Assembly: GCA_011033025.1 (NCBI GenBank) | Contig: WFMF01000116.1 | Location: 62,001 to 126,000, forward strand | Reading direction: 5' to 3' | Length of the DNA: 64,000 nt | Source of the DNA: Beroe forskalii | Taxonomy: Eukaryota > Ctenophora > Nuda > Beroida > Beroidae | Part shown: positions 12,101 through 27,100 of the stretch, in pieces | Layout: each line of letters opens with the position of its first letter | Position numbering within the stretch: the stretch's first letter is position 1 | Made by a program: the position numbers and the translations under genes | Notes under the pieces: generated by a model | Database searches by the model: none | The model's input: only the letters and a program-made list of their open reading frames with translations | What the model was told of the DNA's origin: nothing

Positions 12101-15100
12101 ATGGCAATGATGCGAATCCAAAAGAATGTTCTCCACTATATAATAAGGATCGACATTATCATTACATATACCTCTGGATGCGTGAAAACTGCATGAAGCA
12201 GAGTGCAAACAACTGGACAACACGAATTTAGTGTGGTCTTTGACGCAATTAAGGAAAGTTGAAACTTTTTTCATGAATAATTATGATAAATATAAAAAGA
12301 AGATCGAACACCGAAACAGGAAACGCCTGCAGTATATCCAAAAAGGCCGACCACTACACAGTGTGAATTGTGAAATTAGGCTTAGACGGGCCTGAAACGT
12401 TGTGCCTCTTGGTCGATCATAAACTTACAGTCACTGCCTCCATATATTATGCGGATCATTACAACATAACTAGCGGAAAACAATCACATGCATAATGATG
12501 CCTTGGCTCGTTACAATCAGCCGGCTTCGTCCTGAATCGTCAGAACATCACCCAATTTCCATTGAAATGCTAATAGAATCTCAGGCGCCAACTGTGTGGT
12601 CAATGGTCATGCAAATCCAACCGGCGCATAAAGTTTACCGTGACTCCTGTGCACAGTATGCACTATGCAGTGTATGCACGGTGCAAAGAGCAAATGTACG
12701 AATTGAGCATAACATCTTTATTCCGCTGTGTGTTCCTTGAAACTGCATCACGATTTCAGTCCGTTGCTAATTTACTGCAGTACCCCGAAACTTAGACTTA
12801 ATCTTCAAAAGTATCTAACGTATGGTAAAATTTCTATTCTAACACACAGATAACATGTTATTTTGTCAATGCTGTTAAATTACATTGTCTTGGGTATAAT
12901 AGCTCTTCTTATTACCGTTAAAGACTACTTGCAACGGCGTTTTTAGATTACCCACAGGCCCAATTGGTATCTTGCGATTGATCAATCAGCGCGCGAGTCG
13001 ACTGTAAACTTTGGCGCTATTTGGTCAATGGCATGGCGGTTTCGAGATTGCATCATCCGGGTAAGTTACCACGCCACATGGGTATCTGTTGAACGATAGC
13101 ACATGGCTGACAGCACTACAGCAGCAGTAAATGGAGGAAAAGCTTCCTAGAGTGGTATCAGGGTGGTTGTTTGTCTAAATATACGTTTCTTTCACTCCAT
13201 CAGTTTTTCTAATCAACTGTTGGGTCTCGAGAAATTATTGATAAATCAACTTGTAATATTTTTGTGCTAGGAGGTTTGAAAATCCCAATAAAAAGGCATT
13301 CCATAATACGAATTGTCATGGTCTAATATTATTGCTTTGTGTAATCGAGATTGACGCGAGCAAAGTATAGATCAAAGACACGAACTACTGAAGCTAACAA
13401 CGCCCAGGATTGGCTTTCAAGATCGATTGAGCCTCTGGTCTTTTGTTAATTATGAATCATACAATATTCTGTATTTATGTTTCGTAATATCCCATGGTAA
13501 ACGCAACTTCTGCACTATTTCCCGGGGTAACCGGTAAACTATTGCATACACACAAACAGGCATTTATCTGGATTCCGAGTAATCTGTCCTAATAGACATG
13601 TCTTTTATCCCAATACCTCGGCTAACCTGGAAGAAAAGTGTAGCAAACCCGATACAAGACTGCGCAAACCTTGGAAAAAGCCGTGGTGAACCGAACGAAT
13701 CGGTGACAAACCTAAAAAAGTTGTGGCGAGCCTTAGAAAGCTGTGGCGAGCCTAAGAAAGCTGTGGTGAGCCTAAGAAAGCTGTTGTGGCGAGCCTAAGA
13801 AAGCTGTGGCGAGCCTAAGAAAGCTGTGGCGAGCCTAAGAAAGCTGTAGCGAGCCTAATAAAGCTGTCGCCAGCCTAAGAAAGCTGTGGCGAGCTTAAGA
13901 AAGCTGTGGCGAGCCTAAGAAGGCTGCTGTGGCGAGCCTAAGAAAGCTGCTGTGGCGAACCTAAGAAAGCTGTGGTGAGCCTAAGAAAGCTGCTGTGGCG
14001 AGCCTAAGAAAGCTGTGGCGAGCCTAAGAAAGCTGTGGCGAGCCTAAGAAAGCTGCTGTGGCGAGCCTAAGAAAGCTGTCGCCAGCCTAAGAAAGGGCGA
14101 GCTTAAGAAAGCTGGCGAGCCTAAGAAAGCTGCTGTGGCGAACCTATGAAAGCTGCTGTGGCGAGCCTAAGAAAGCTGTGGCGATCCTAAGAAAGTCCTG
14201 CAAGGCCAGTAGACTTTACTACAAAACAATCTGATCGCCATTGTTATCAAATACACCAACAACTGTGGCACTAGTTATGAAGCTGGTGATCTGGACGTTT
14301 TATGTGGTAATGGCGTAGAGGTGGGTCCTATTGAACTTTGTGGCTTTGTGTCAAGCATTGTGTGCCGTAATCACCGTATAACATCATTAATAGACCAATT
14401 AAAATCATAGTATAACGACATTAATCTTCACTACCAGTGACAGAATGACTAAGTAAGGCAGACGCAACCAGGCTTGAGATGTGTCTAACAGCATCTACCT
14501 GTGTTGGTGCTTAGGTCTTATATATTCCATTAAGAATGGTCGTGCAAGAGTCTGCTTTCTGACTTCATCAAATAACAAATCAAAACCGTGAATATTGCGT
14601 CACTTTTAACGACCTAGCACCTGTGAGCAATCCTGGCACACTGGCACCACCACCTTCGGCACTTCCAAGGATCTCACAATTAAGATAAAATGTGTTTTAC
14701 TAAACAATATTCCTGAGCGATCAGATCTGAGAGCACTGCAATAGGAGGTGTTGTAGTGTTGTACCAGTCTAATTCATGTGTCGTTATGAAACCAGTCAAG
14801 GAAGTGTATTGTTCGGTGACTGGGTGAAACTGACTGGTAGCAATCATTTAATGGATCGGAACAATACAGAGTTAAAACCCATCCCTATTGTAGACGTAAA
14901 ATGGACGGGTTAACCTAGTCGATTAGTCATTTTATCGCAAGACAATAATATCTCGGCTGCCAATTGCTTTGTCGTTGGCCATGAAAAGTAATATAGTAAG
15001 TGGTGAAATGTAGTTTGTGTCACATAGGTATTTGTCAACAAGTTCCCAACTGCCTATATACACGGCCGTGTTGTTTCGCGCATGCTCCACAGTGGTGGAT

Positions 15101-18100
15101 CTACAATGGGGTTGTGGCGGGGTTGCAACCCCGCCACTTTTTCTGCTGTGGGGTTGTAGTGGGGTTGTGGGGTTGTTGTTTTTTAGAGTGGGGTTGTTGG
15201 GGTTGTGAGCAGTGAGCTGTTGTAATCAAATTATACATTACCAAATTGATCCTAGATGCGGATTCAGATTGAAACCTTGAAAATTTTTGCCTGCAGCAGG
15301 CTTTTGTGATCAGATTAAATATTACCAAATTGGTCCTAGAGGATGATTCAGATGCAAAATCTTAAAAATTTTTGCCCGCAGCAGGCTCTTATGATAAGAT
15401 TTTGTTACTTAATCTGTCTTAGACACAGCCACAGATATAGAAATTTTCGCCTGCAGCGGGCTGTTGTGATGAATTAACTATTTTAGGTTTGTTATCACAT
15501 TGGCCTTCTTAAACACTGCCACAGCTATGTGAAACATTGATTTTCTTGCTTGTAATCAAATTATACATTACCAAATTGACTTGAGTGACAGATTCAGATA
15601 CCAAATACCTCGAAAATTTTCGACTGCAGTGTACTGTTGTAATAAATTATGTAGCTAAATTGGCTAAAGACACAGTCTTTGATATGTATAAGATTTTCAA
15701 AATTTTCGCCTGCGGCGCTCAGAAAGATTATGAGGATTATGATCCAAAATAATATTGCCGTTCCTTGTATTTGTTTTTTTGCAAGTGAAGCGAGCGGGCC
15801 AAAAAATCTTAAGAATGGATCTGAGAGGAAAATTAGCATTTTTTTGGGTGTGGGTGGCTGGATCGCTTTGCCTGCCAACAACCCCGCCACTTTTTTCAGC
15901 CTGGATCCACCCCTGGTGCTCCATACGTATAACCATCGCAGATCGTTGATGTTGAGTCAAAACCAGAGATGGAGTTTATGTTCGGATTCCGACACGCTGA
16001 ATTACCGAATGTTTCAAAACTTAATTAAACATGCCCATTTTTATTTACACTCTTTATTTGCCGGGCTGTTTATTCACCCTGTTTATTTACCCTGTTTATT
16101 TACCCTGTTCTTTGCCCTGTTTATTTACCTAATTAAGTTACCCTATTTTACCTGCTCCATTTACTGTATTCAGCGAATGTACACAGGCACTATAAGGAGC
16201 ATCTTTAAATCATTACATTGTAATTACTGTGTACATTTGCAAACCGTTATATCATAGACAAATATTTCACGTGACGTCGCCTCGTAATACTCCAATACTG
16301 GTATAGAATGGAATGTGGCTGCTATCGAGGCCATCCATAAAGGAGTAAGGACGTCCGCATTCGTCTTGAAAATCTTTTGGGTCATCAGTTTTGGACCCGA
16401 AATTTCACGATTTTCTAGTGAAATTCTCGTAAAATCGATCTAAATTCCCATAAACTGCGGAAGTCCGCATTTGACCACCCCCTCCCCTATGTCCGCAAAC
16501 GTCCACATTGGCCATTGCGGACGTCCTTTCTGGATAGCCCAAACATTGATTGTTAGTGTAATTGCAATTGCAGATAGCGATGTACACCATGAGTGGTACC
16601 TCTTTCGTTCTCCATTTTGATATTGTACACTTTTTTTGGTCGGTCGTTCAGTGTTCGCATTCTGATGCACTGGTGTTTCGCTGCTTATAATTACTAGCAG
16701 GGCCCGTGGCCTCCGGCCACCGTTCACCATTTTTTCGCTTCAGCAATTCGTACAGTACAATGTAGTAGTTCTTATCAGTGATGAGGTCATATTTCAATCG
16801 GGTGTACCCACTCCTCTAAGTGATGTCTATAAAATGCATAGACACGCGCCTATTGGGTCCATTTTGGGATACTGCCCGAGGGCGTAAGCCCGAGGGATGT
16901 ATCCGGTTTTGGCCCGAGCCCGTAGGGCGAGGGTCTAAACCAATATGGACCCGATCAGGCAAGTGTTCATGTATTATAGACCCGCATGAAAACGTCAGAG
17001 GGTTCTATATACCTGGTGGTGTCAAACGTCACTGGTACTTTCGTATGAACATCCCGATCATCGGTAAGCTTGATTGGGTACTGAGTGGTGTCAGAGAGGT
17101 CTGTGGCTATATATAAGGAAGACCGGACAGACAGATATATATTTATTTATATATGAGGAAGAATTATAAGTAGTAAGATACATAACCGATTATGTTGTTC
17201 TTGTACAATTATATTGTACTTGTACAATTATCATTCAAATGTGAATGGATTCTTGAGAATGTGAGAAAGTGTGTGTAGACATTGAATTTTCACTTCGTGA
17301 TTGTATCTTCTCGATTGATTTGTACCATTGATTTTGCAAGAACTATCGGAATGAACGTTTTGACGGGATTTTTGCTGATTGTTGCTTTATCAAAAAAAAA
17401 GCTTCAAAATACTTCACTTAGTCGATACACAAATATAAACGTTGGAGATTAATAATTAACAAGGTGTCTCGTTGGGTCCTAAATCTGCAAATTTCAAAAG
17501 TCTCTTTCTAGTTGCGTGGTTGTATAGTTTATATTCAATGCCCAAACTTCTATTTGCTCATTCTGAGAGTGCTTTTCAATACATCAATTTCTTCATTTGT
17601 TTTTTCAAATATTAAATCGTGATCATAACAACAGTTATCACTTTTAAAACCACTGAATTTTGTTACCCATTAACGTCATCACACGGTAAAGGATAAGAAG
17701 GACATGACTGTTTCGATACTTATCAATTTAGCAACTTTTAAATCATCAAAGTCAGATTGTTGGATTCAAGAAGAAAAAAGTAAAATGATTCTGGGCTCAA
17801 TAACAGTATTAATAAACAATGATGAATGAAGCAGTCTGGAGAACTATAAAACACGAACAACGAATATGGAACTTACCATTTTATCAATTGAATTCTCTAC
17901 TGCTCTCAACTGTTCCAGCCCCTCTTTGGCGGGTCTTTCTAAGCCTGTGATACCATGGTATGAGACACAAGGCAATTTTATGCATCTCCCCAATTCATAT
18001 CTTATGACTCTATGTTATTGGGAATAATATGTTGTTGATTCTCGTCCTTGTGTTGGGAAACAGTTTGTCTTCCGCACAGGAGAGTGCTACAGACCACATT

Positions 18101-21100
18101 GCTGGTAAGAATATATTATCCTTTTTTACTTCTCTTTTTAATACTTAGGTTTTATTAGACTTCACAACAAAATAAACGCCTTCAATCGCCGTCTAAGGGA
18201 TATTTGGATAAGTTCTTCATGTCATTTTCAACCTCATTTTGAATGGGTATTGATACAGGGGGTGTCACTGTCTTTGGGATATTTCGATAAGTTCTTCATG
18301 TCATTTTCAACCTCATTTTGAATGAGTATTAATACTCATTGCCCCAATTGTTTCGAGCTTGAGCTTAAAATTCACATTTTTTCTTGAACAAGAAAAAGTG
18401 AATTGCGACAGAATCATACGGGAACATCGGGCCCAAGAAATGCGCCGGCATGCACAATTCTTGTAAACAATATAAAACTGATTTCATTGATGATTAATAA
18501 GTAATATAGCAAAACCCGCGACCTGTAGTCGCTGCGGCAGGGGAAACCCATGTGATACGTTTTATATCTGGTCACTGCAAAGTCAGTGTCCGTCCTCAGT
18601 AATTACTTTATCATAATCGAACGTGCCCCCTGCCCACCCTTGTTTCTCTGTATATGGAAATAAGGAACATTGGATGTTTCAAAACTTCCACGTGTTCCTA
18701 TCGTAGGTTTTAAAGATGAGAAAGCAAACAAACACAACCAAAAGTGCTTGAAGTATGGATACAAATTTCATGCTGAAATATTCAAAATTCATTTGAATAA
18801 TAACATATGGCAAAAATTGAATTTCTTGGTTCAAATCACAAAATGCCGACTTTTGTTTTTGTCTGTTTTTCCATTTTTCTATTTGCCCCAATTTTCCCAA
18901 AAACCAGTCTTAAACTCAGAAAAAGTAAATTGGGATTTAAATTGAAACAGTGACACTCCCCCTACGTAAGCTAAAATTAAAAAACCGATACAAAAAAACC
19001 GAAAAACCGATACAAAATCAATGCATTATAATATACAGGGCCCTATACAATGCAGTACTGTAGTTACGAAATGTTCAGTGTTATCACTCCTGTTTACTTC
19101 GTCTGTGAACATGGAATCTTGGTATTCGAATTAGATTCCATTACGTGATTTTTCTATCTTTTCACGTTCCATGAATTATGATCACGTTCCATGAATTATG
19201 ATCAACTCTTTCAGAAAATTGCCCCGTAACAGAATATGGCGGGTTTATGAAGCGCGTATGCTTTGACAGCGCTGACAATGAGACAAAGCATTTCAAATGC
19301 ATCAACTCTCATGACGCCCTATATACTGCTTGGAAAGGAGTGCATATAAGGGCAGTTGTTATCAGAGTTAGTCAACTTTGTCCAAATGATGCAGCTTTTT
19401 ACCAGGCTTGTGGCCTCCGAGGAAAAAACCAAGGATTTGGTGTTTACGACCATGATCCTCAGCTGTGTGGTTTTCTTTGTGAAAAGAATGGCAATATAAC
19501 GGAATTGATCGATCATACAACGTGTTTTAGTTCACCTCACGAACTCGGCTGTATGAATTCTTTAAGTGATTCTTCAATTTCGACACATAATGATTCGTGT
19601 CAATCAGAAAAATCAGATAATGGCGACTGTGATGGAATCGTTACAGACACAATATTTAAGGATGGACACAAAGACGAAGAAGTTTTTTGCAATGGCTTTA
19701 TATACGGAGCATACTGCTCTACGGATCCGTCATCAGTTGATTATAACATTGTAGTTCCCAGCTCATATGTAACTTGTAGGTATACTTCCAGGGAGTGTGT
19801 TAACAAATTAGTTGAAGTGTGCAATATAACAGACACGAGCACACTTAACCACTGTGGGAGCAGTCTATACCCAGGACAATTAGTTCCCATCTTCAACTTT
19901 ACAAGGTGTGGCCCCATTGGGGGAGTAAAGTGGTGGAATAGCAATAATGCAGTTTCATACGGTTCTGGCTGTGAGGGATATAGAGAACAAACAAACTGCA
20001 GTGATGGAGCAAGAGTCGGTTTGATGTGTGCTATTGATGGATAGTTGAACTAAATTCGTAGCTCTGCAGGTGAGGCGTCATGTGCAGTTGACCGACCGTG
20101 TCCAAACTTTGTGCCGATGGTTTGGACATCAGTTGTGTTAGGGTTATCTTGTCTCTCGTGCTACATCCATAAACATCAGTTCTGTGATATGCTGATTGTT
20201 AGAGTTGATGATGGTTTTCTGTGAAGGAGTCACCTGGAAGAAGTGCAGTTGAGTCCCATGAGTTCCAACAGGTGGATGAAGATGGGGAGGCAATAATGAA
20301 TCAATAGATCAATAGATGTGGCCTAGCTGTGGCTTTGGAGAAACAAAAAAGATTATCTCTGAAAATTTGACCTGTTCAGAGGTCTATCTCTGCCGTCCTG
20401 GACTTGTAGAGTCTTCTAGACTATGCGATGGGATTGAATCTTGTGGAAATGAAAACGGGGTTTGTAAGGGTCTAGAAACCTTGTCCCAATATCTTTGAGA
20501 CCCTAACTCTAGATCTGTACTAGTAGAATATACTTTAAGTGCCTGAATGGATTAGAAAGTTTTGCATCATCTAACAGATGTTCTTGTGTGGGCTGAACTT
20601 CTCCCTTCCAAATGACAAGGTTCTGGGCCGAAACGAGTATCGTCGAGTTGTGGTACCTCAAGGAAAGTTGGTAAATGACAAGTTATTCAACTGTGGTCAT
20701 GTGTTTGGTGGCCTGTATGTTTATCTTAGCTGTTTGAATATGTGCAGGCATTCCTCTTGCATTTTAGTAGACACCGTCAAGTTCGACTCGTGCAAAGGTC
20801 AGTATAAAGAAAGGGTGTATAGCGTTCGAAATGTTCAAGAGCTTACTTTTCTGATAAAGAGTACTGCTATGGAACTTATCAAACGATGTTTTTCCATGTA
20901 AGAATGGTTTTGCATAGAGTATGATAAAGTCTGTAATTTGGTTGATAACTGTGGCATTCTTCCGATGAAATAAATTGCATAATAATTTCCAGTGTAAAGA
21001 AAGCAAAAGAATTTATTCTTTGACCAAATTTAGACAATAGAATTGACTGTGATTAGACCTAACATTGAATGTAAGAATATTTAATAAAAAAATGGCCAAA

Positions 21101-24100
21101 CCATGAAACTGTGGGAGGAAAATTTTGGGGAACGGCAATTTTTAACGGGAATTTTTAGCCCAAAGAAAAAAAATTGTTTTAAAAAACCCAAAAAACCCTT
21201 TTTCAAAGGCCTTTCCCCTACATTTGATCTTTTTTAGGGTATTTATGGAATAACCCTTGGTTTTTTATTCATGGTCAAAAACCAAAACGACAACTGGGAA
21301 AATTTTTTCGAGGAGTTTTTCTTTTTTGATGATCAAATTTTTTGGCACGCTGATTTCCTCTTTGCAATGACTTTTTAAGCTGCCAGAAAAAAATATATCA
21401 GGGCCCTCAAGTATAACCCGCCCCTTAAAAGGGAAAAGGGGTTCTTAAAAGAATTAAGGTTTTAATAAATTTTTCCCTTCATTGTTTTTCTCTGGCCCCC
21501 TTTTTGGGGTTTTTTGAGGATTACTTTGGGAAACCCGGGATTTTTTATGGGCAAATTTTATTTTTTCGTTGGGGCAAAGAACAAAGGAGCATGTCAAAAT
21601 TTAACTTCTGGAAACTGGAAGTCTTTGAGTTGGGAACATCCCCAACAAATTTTTTAAGGGTTTTCTAAGGGGGTTTTAAGGGATCCCCCGGCTAAAAATT
21701 TTGGGGAAAGATCGGGCTGTATCTTTAAATACATTGTTAAATTAAGGGCCCCCACAACACTTTTTTTTTGGTTTTTTTCCTTTTCTTGGTTTTCGTATGT
21801 TTCTCGTTTTTATAAATTATGTTAGAATAGAAAGAACAGTTAACAAATCTTTTCCCCTTTTTTGCTGAGGGAAAAAACCAATAAAGCACTTAAGAATCGG
21901 AAAAGGAAACTACAAAACAAGGGGGTGGCTGTTATAACCCTCATTTTAATTTTCATCAGCGGGAATCCGTTCATACTGGTGTATCCTCCTAAGAGTTTTT
22001 TAGATGCCAGCCGCTGGTATTCCACCTTTTCACTAAATTCCTCAACCCCTTTTTAAACTCGGTCAAACCCCCTGATTTAAAAAACTGATATGAAAAATTG
22101 GCAATTCTTAGAAAACTGAATCGAATAGGAAAAGTTATCAAAGAGCACAATATAGAGACTGAAGATGGCTGCAGAATATAAATTTTACTAACATTGGACA
22201 ATACCAGTTTGAGCTTAAGGTAATGACAATTATTCTATTATGTTGCATGTACTAGGGCGTTCGGAAATAGTTGTCACTACTGGGCATAAAATAGAAAAAT
22301 ATGACCAAATAATAAATTTCGACATAGTCGAGTACAAGGGGTCTCTACCAAGATGAATTGCCAAAATGTGAAAAAAGAAACTTGAATATCACCTCAAGTC
22401 TCCCATGTACATTTCTCCAGAGAAAATTGCAAGTGACAATCACCAACTAACACTATTATAGCTGGTTATTTGCAATGTGGAAATGTAAACTGTGAGGCAA
22501 ATTATCAACTAAATGAATTGACAAATCATTATTATAAAGAAATAAGGAAATGGAGAAAACGAAAAATATCATCGAAATGAAACACATTTCTTATGATCGG
22601 TAATTTAACTTGTACTGCTTTAGTTGAGTTTCTGCTTATGTTGAGTTTAGAAATGGGTCGAAGCTGTGATACTAAGCAGAGTACCGCTACAAAGTTTCAA
22701 GATACGATATCTATGGACTATGGAGGAGAACTGAGTAGAGAAGACAGCATCCAGCCCTCTGAAACCACTACTTTCCTCTAAAGATGATAATGCTTTAGTG
22801 CTTTTTTTGTAAACTTTGTGTATGCCATCTTTTAAGGGAGAATGCTTTCATTTTTTGCTGCTGTTTGATACGAATAATTGAGGTCTGTCATTGTAGCCAG
22901 AATGTAAAAGAATTTGTGACATTGTTATTGTTATACATTTTTCAAAAGGTTATAATACCAATCTTTTCATAAAAAGTTAGATTTGGACATCTGTGGTGAC
23001 CAAAAAACTTTTTGAACATGATATTACCTTATTTTGTGGCTAGTGAGGTTAAATAATGAGGCTGATTTGGCAAAAATGCCTTATTTCACAGCTTTTGGCC
23101 ATTTAATGCCATCAAAGTGTTTTAGTCCTCCAAAAGTATTTTTTTCTTGATCTGGAGGTCAAATCACCTTTTAGGTCAAAAATTAGAATTTGTGACCTTA
23201 CGTTTGTCTGATTTAGGCTAACACAAAATCCAATTTTGATAAAAACATGGGAAGGAAGACACTTATCCTCACCTGAGATCTGCCAACAAATCCTTATGAG
23301 TAAAATTTTGATTTGGTAGTCTTAGACAGTTTCAACTTCATTTTGGTATCAAGAATATGTCTTTACTTGCTTTTTGTTGCTGTTTGAGGCTAAATTTTGT
23401 CATGACATCTCAAAAACCTGATTTTTACTGTTTTTACGCTTCAAACATCAAAAAGTGTTTGAGTCTCCCAAAGGAGTCATCAGTCGTCTCAATCAAAAAG
23501 GTCAAAATATACTTCCTTGGTCAAATTTGGGAGTTTTTGACCTGCGCTGTCCATTTGAGGGCTAAAAAATGACCTGAATTTTTGATAAAATCCCGGGAGG
23601 AAGTCATAACCTCTCCTGAGAGCCACCAATTCATCCCATTGTGAAAAATTTGGGTTTGAGGTGATCCTGGACAGTTTCAGCTTCATTTTGCCAAAATAAG
23701 AATCTGTTTTCATTGGCTATTGTTGCTGTCTTATGTTAAAACTGTGTCATGACATCTAAAACCTGATTTTACAAAGTTTTTAGCCATTTTAACCTCATGG
23801 TGCTTCAGTCCTCTTAAAGAAATGTAATCTTAATCAAGAGGTCAGAATATACTTCCTTGGTTCAAATTTGGGAGTTTTTGACCTTATGTTGTTCATTGAG
23901 GCAAAACAAGGCCAAATTTTAAGATGAAATTCCCGGGAGGACAGCCTTAACCTCTACCTGAGAACCACAAATTCATCCTGACAGTAAAATTTTGGTTTGA
24001 GGTGATCCTTGACAGTTTCAGCTTCATCTTGGTAACAAAAATTATGTTTTCTGGCTTCTGTTGTGGTCTTGAGGCTAAATTTGTGTCGCGACATCCGAAA

Positions 24101-27100
24101 ACCCGGTTTTCGGAAAAGCCTAAGATTAACCCCCTGAGGGACAACATAAAGAGGTAGGACCAGTTAATGCCACCAACTTGTAGCTACCATGGGTACTACA
24201 AGTTGTAAGTTACTTTCAGGTCAGGCCCTCCTCTGGGAATAATAAGGTCGTTCACGCATGTGGGCATACCAGACCACTTTGACCAGACCACGGAAAAAGT
24301 AAAGCAGGTGAAGGATCTATCCATGTCAACTTGTAGCAGCCATGGGTATAGTTTGGTGTAGGGATTGGTTTCTCTTCTGTGTTGGATATTGAGGTTGAAG
24401 ACGGTCTGGCTACATACAGACAAGCAGCCTTCGATAACTTCAACCGGCCACGAAGGACTTGACCTTTCCAGTGAAGACTCTTCTTATGTAAGAGGGTCTT
24501 CAATTTTTGAGATAGGTCCCAAGGCTGTCTCTTTTAGTTTTTGAGTTATGAGCTTCTTTGTGAGGGGAAAATCGAGTCGCATGTCACAAATGAAAGCGAC
24601 TTTTTTAGGTGGTTTAACCTCATAAAATCTCAACGCAAGGGATTTTGATAATTTTGTTGCAAATGATAGATATCAATGAGTTCTTTCATATAAGACTGTT
24701 TCCAGCCATCTGGGATGCTTATTTCACTGCACAGAAGCCTTTAAGTGTCAAAAATGGCCAACTTGCATTCTGGCTGCTATCGATGGGTCTGGATATTAGA
24801 TTGTAAAATGTACTTATGAGGACAAGGATTTATTGGATTTGAAATGAAAGATCAAGGTATCCAAGACACCCTACACTTCGGGACTAAGCTGTGATATTCT
24901 ACTGATAATTAATAATACTTTAACAGTTAGTTTTTCCAAGTATCTGACTACGTGGCTCGCACTTAGTGTCCACAAACGCTAAATCAAAATAATATGCAGA
25001 ACGCTTACACCTAAAAATTTCATCTTGACATCATCACTTCGCTTTCCAAACTTTAATTTTCTAAATAAGTTTGATTCACGCTTGATTATTTAATGCTGAA
25101 GAAATGACAGCTTTATATTTTGGCTTATATCAACATTTTGATTCATGACACCTGGATAGAGGAAGTTGTTAAATTTGTCTATTTGAACAGTTTGATTTCG
25201 TTGCTAATAACTGCGTCTCTTATCTGTCTTGCGATTAAGAGATAAGTATAACTCACTTATCATTGGGTCGACGTTATGGACAATTTTAGACTAACAAAAC
25301 TAACATTAAAACTAACATAAATTAATTAAAACTGAAAGGGTGCGTATATGGTATTTTGGTGCGTTGGGGGTGCATGGGTCGACTATAGTCATTGACCAGT
25401 GAAGCGTCATGATAAGGCAATGTTTTTCATTGTTCATAAGTGTTAAGTTGGGGTTCGCCAAGGGATCATTAGGGGTTCGCCAGGTGATCAGTAGTGGTTC
25501 ACCAGGGGATCAGTAGGGGTTCACCTGGGGTCAGCAGGGGGTTATTACAGGGGTCATTGGCATACTTTCATACGACCCAATTGTTCAGTTATGTGACACA
25601 GTTACAGATTTTCGCGCAGTAATATTTCCCATTTGTTGTTAAGCTTCTCGGTACTGTCAAGCATCAGCGGGTGTTAATAGAGCAGGCAAATCAGAAGCTG
25701 GTGGAAACCCAAGAACCTATTATTGATATGCAGAACAAGTTGCTTGAAAAGAGAGGCCAGCAAATGCCGAATATCTATTGCTCATAGTTCAGTCTACTGT
25801 AACGAGTACAGTGTCACAGTTTTAAAGAATGAAGTTAAATCTCTCCGCGAAGATGTGAAAACAGGGTTGAGGGCCTGCATTGAGCATTTTCGAGATATCC
25901 ACTATTGCTAAAATAATGAATTTGTTCGTGGGAAGATAGGTGAAAGTTTCTTATATAGTTCAGATTTTAATAAATAATCCCTTCCCATTTACGATTTAAA
26001 CTTCTCGGAACTGTGAAGAATCAGCGGGTGTCATTAGAGCAGGCAAATCAAAAAAGTAGAGTGACATTAAACTTAATTTTTAAAACCCAAGAACCTATTA
26101 TCGATATAAATTGTTTTTCAACAAGTTGCTGCATTTAATTCTGCTATATAAAGTTACCAGGCCAGAAAAGAATAGTGATATATGTATTGGTCTTCATAGT
26201 TCAGTCGATTGATAAAAACGAGTAAAGTACAGTCAATTCAATGAAAAAGTAAAAAGTGTATTTATTATAAAGAATGAAGTTAAATCTCTCCTGAACTGAA
26301 TAGCCCTTATGTGAAAACAGGGACCACATGGATTGCAGGAGTGACCAAACTAAAACATGAGTCTTGTTCACTTAGAAGCATCATTATTCGATGGTTACTA
26401 TTCTTGATATTAGGGGGATAGGAAGATAGGAGCCTCCGTCATCTCATATAATCAATATATTCGGCGTATTCATTGTTCAATATAATATCTCGTGATCATA
26501 TATAAATTAATAAATATTCCTTCTAAAACATTGGTTTTTATCCCGTGGCCTAATTTAAACTGCCCTTGTAGAATAAAAGGTTTGTAGCAGGACTGCGGTG
26601 ATTTCACTGTTAAGGATCAATGTTGTTATGATACGTGGTGTCTTAAGTTTTTTAGTTAAATACAGTACAGAAAATAGTTTAGAAATATTGAAGCAATAAG
26701 AATTGCGCTCGCTTTCTTGATACATTTAATTCAAGCGCTTAATATTTCTTTCCCCGTCATCTCTGAATATGACCAATCCGTGATTTTAAAAAGTTGGATC
26801 GAATCCGGACGAATGTAATAACAATGCACTGACAAAGGACTTCATGATCCATGAAAATCATAGAAAATTTTAATTTTCGTCTTTTTTGAAGGGCGGAGTT
26901 ATGACGTGCGCACATGTAAGCATGAATAATGCTTTATACCTTTTTGTCAGGTGAGAAGGAGAGGGAAAATTCCTTAGAATTCGCGTGAGACGGAAATATC
27001 GTTGAAACATTTGTTTTCAATTTCCCCTTTGGATTTTTGGGTGGCAAGAAACTGATAGTGATAGGACCAAGGCCAGCGGTTAGATACTTCAAAATGATTG

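Noticed and set aside
13690..14195. CRISPR-like regular repeat
   Set aside because: Units abut without unique spacers, and the setting is an animal intron. It is a minisatellite.
15679..16257. 192-codon ORF overlapping the right end of the hAT-like element
   Set aside because: It starts in the internal satellite and crosses the element boundary into unrelated DNA, which is a chance frame.
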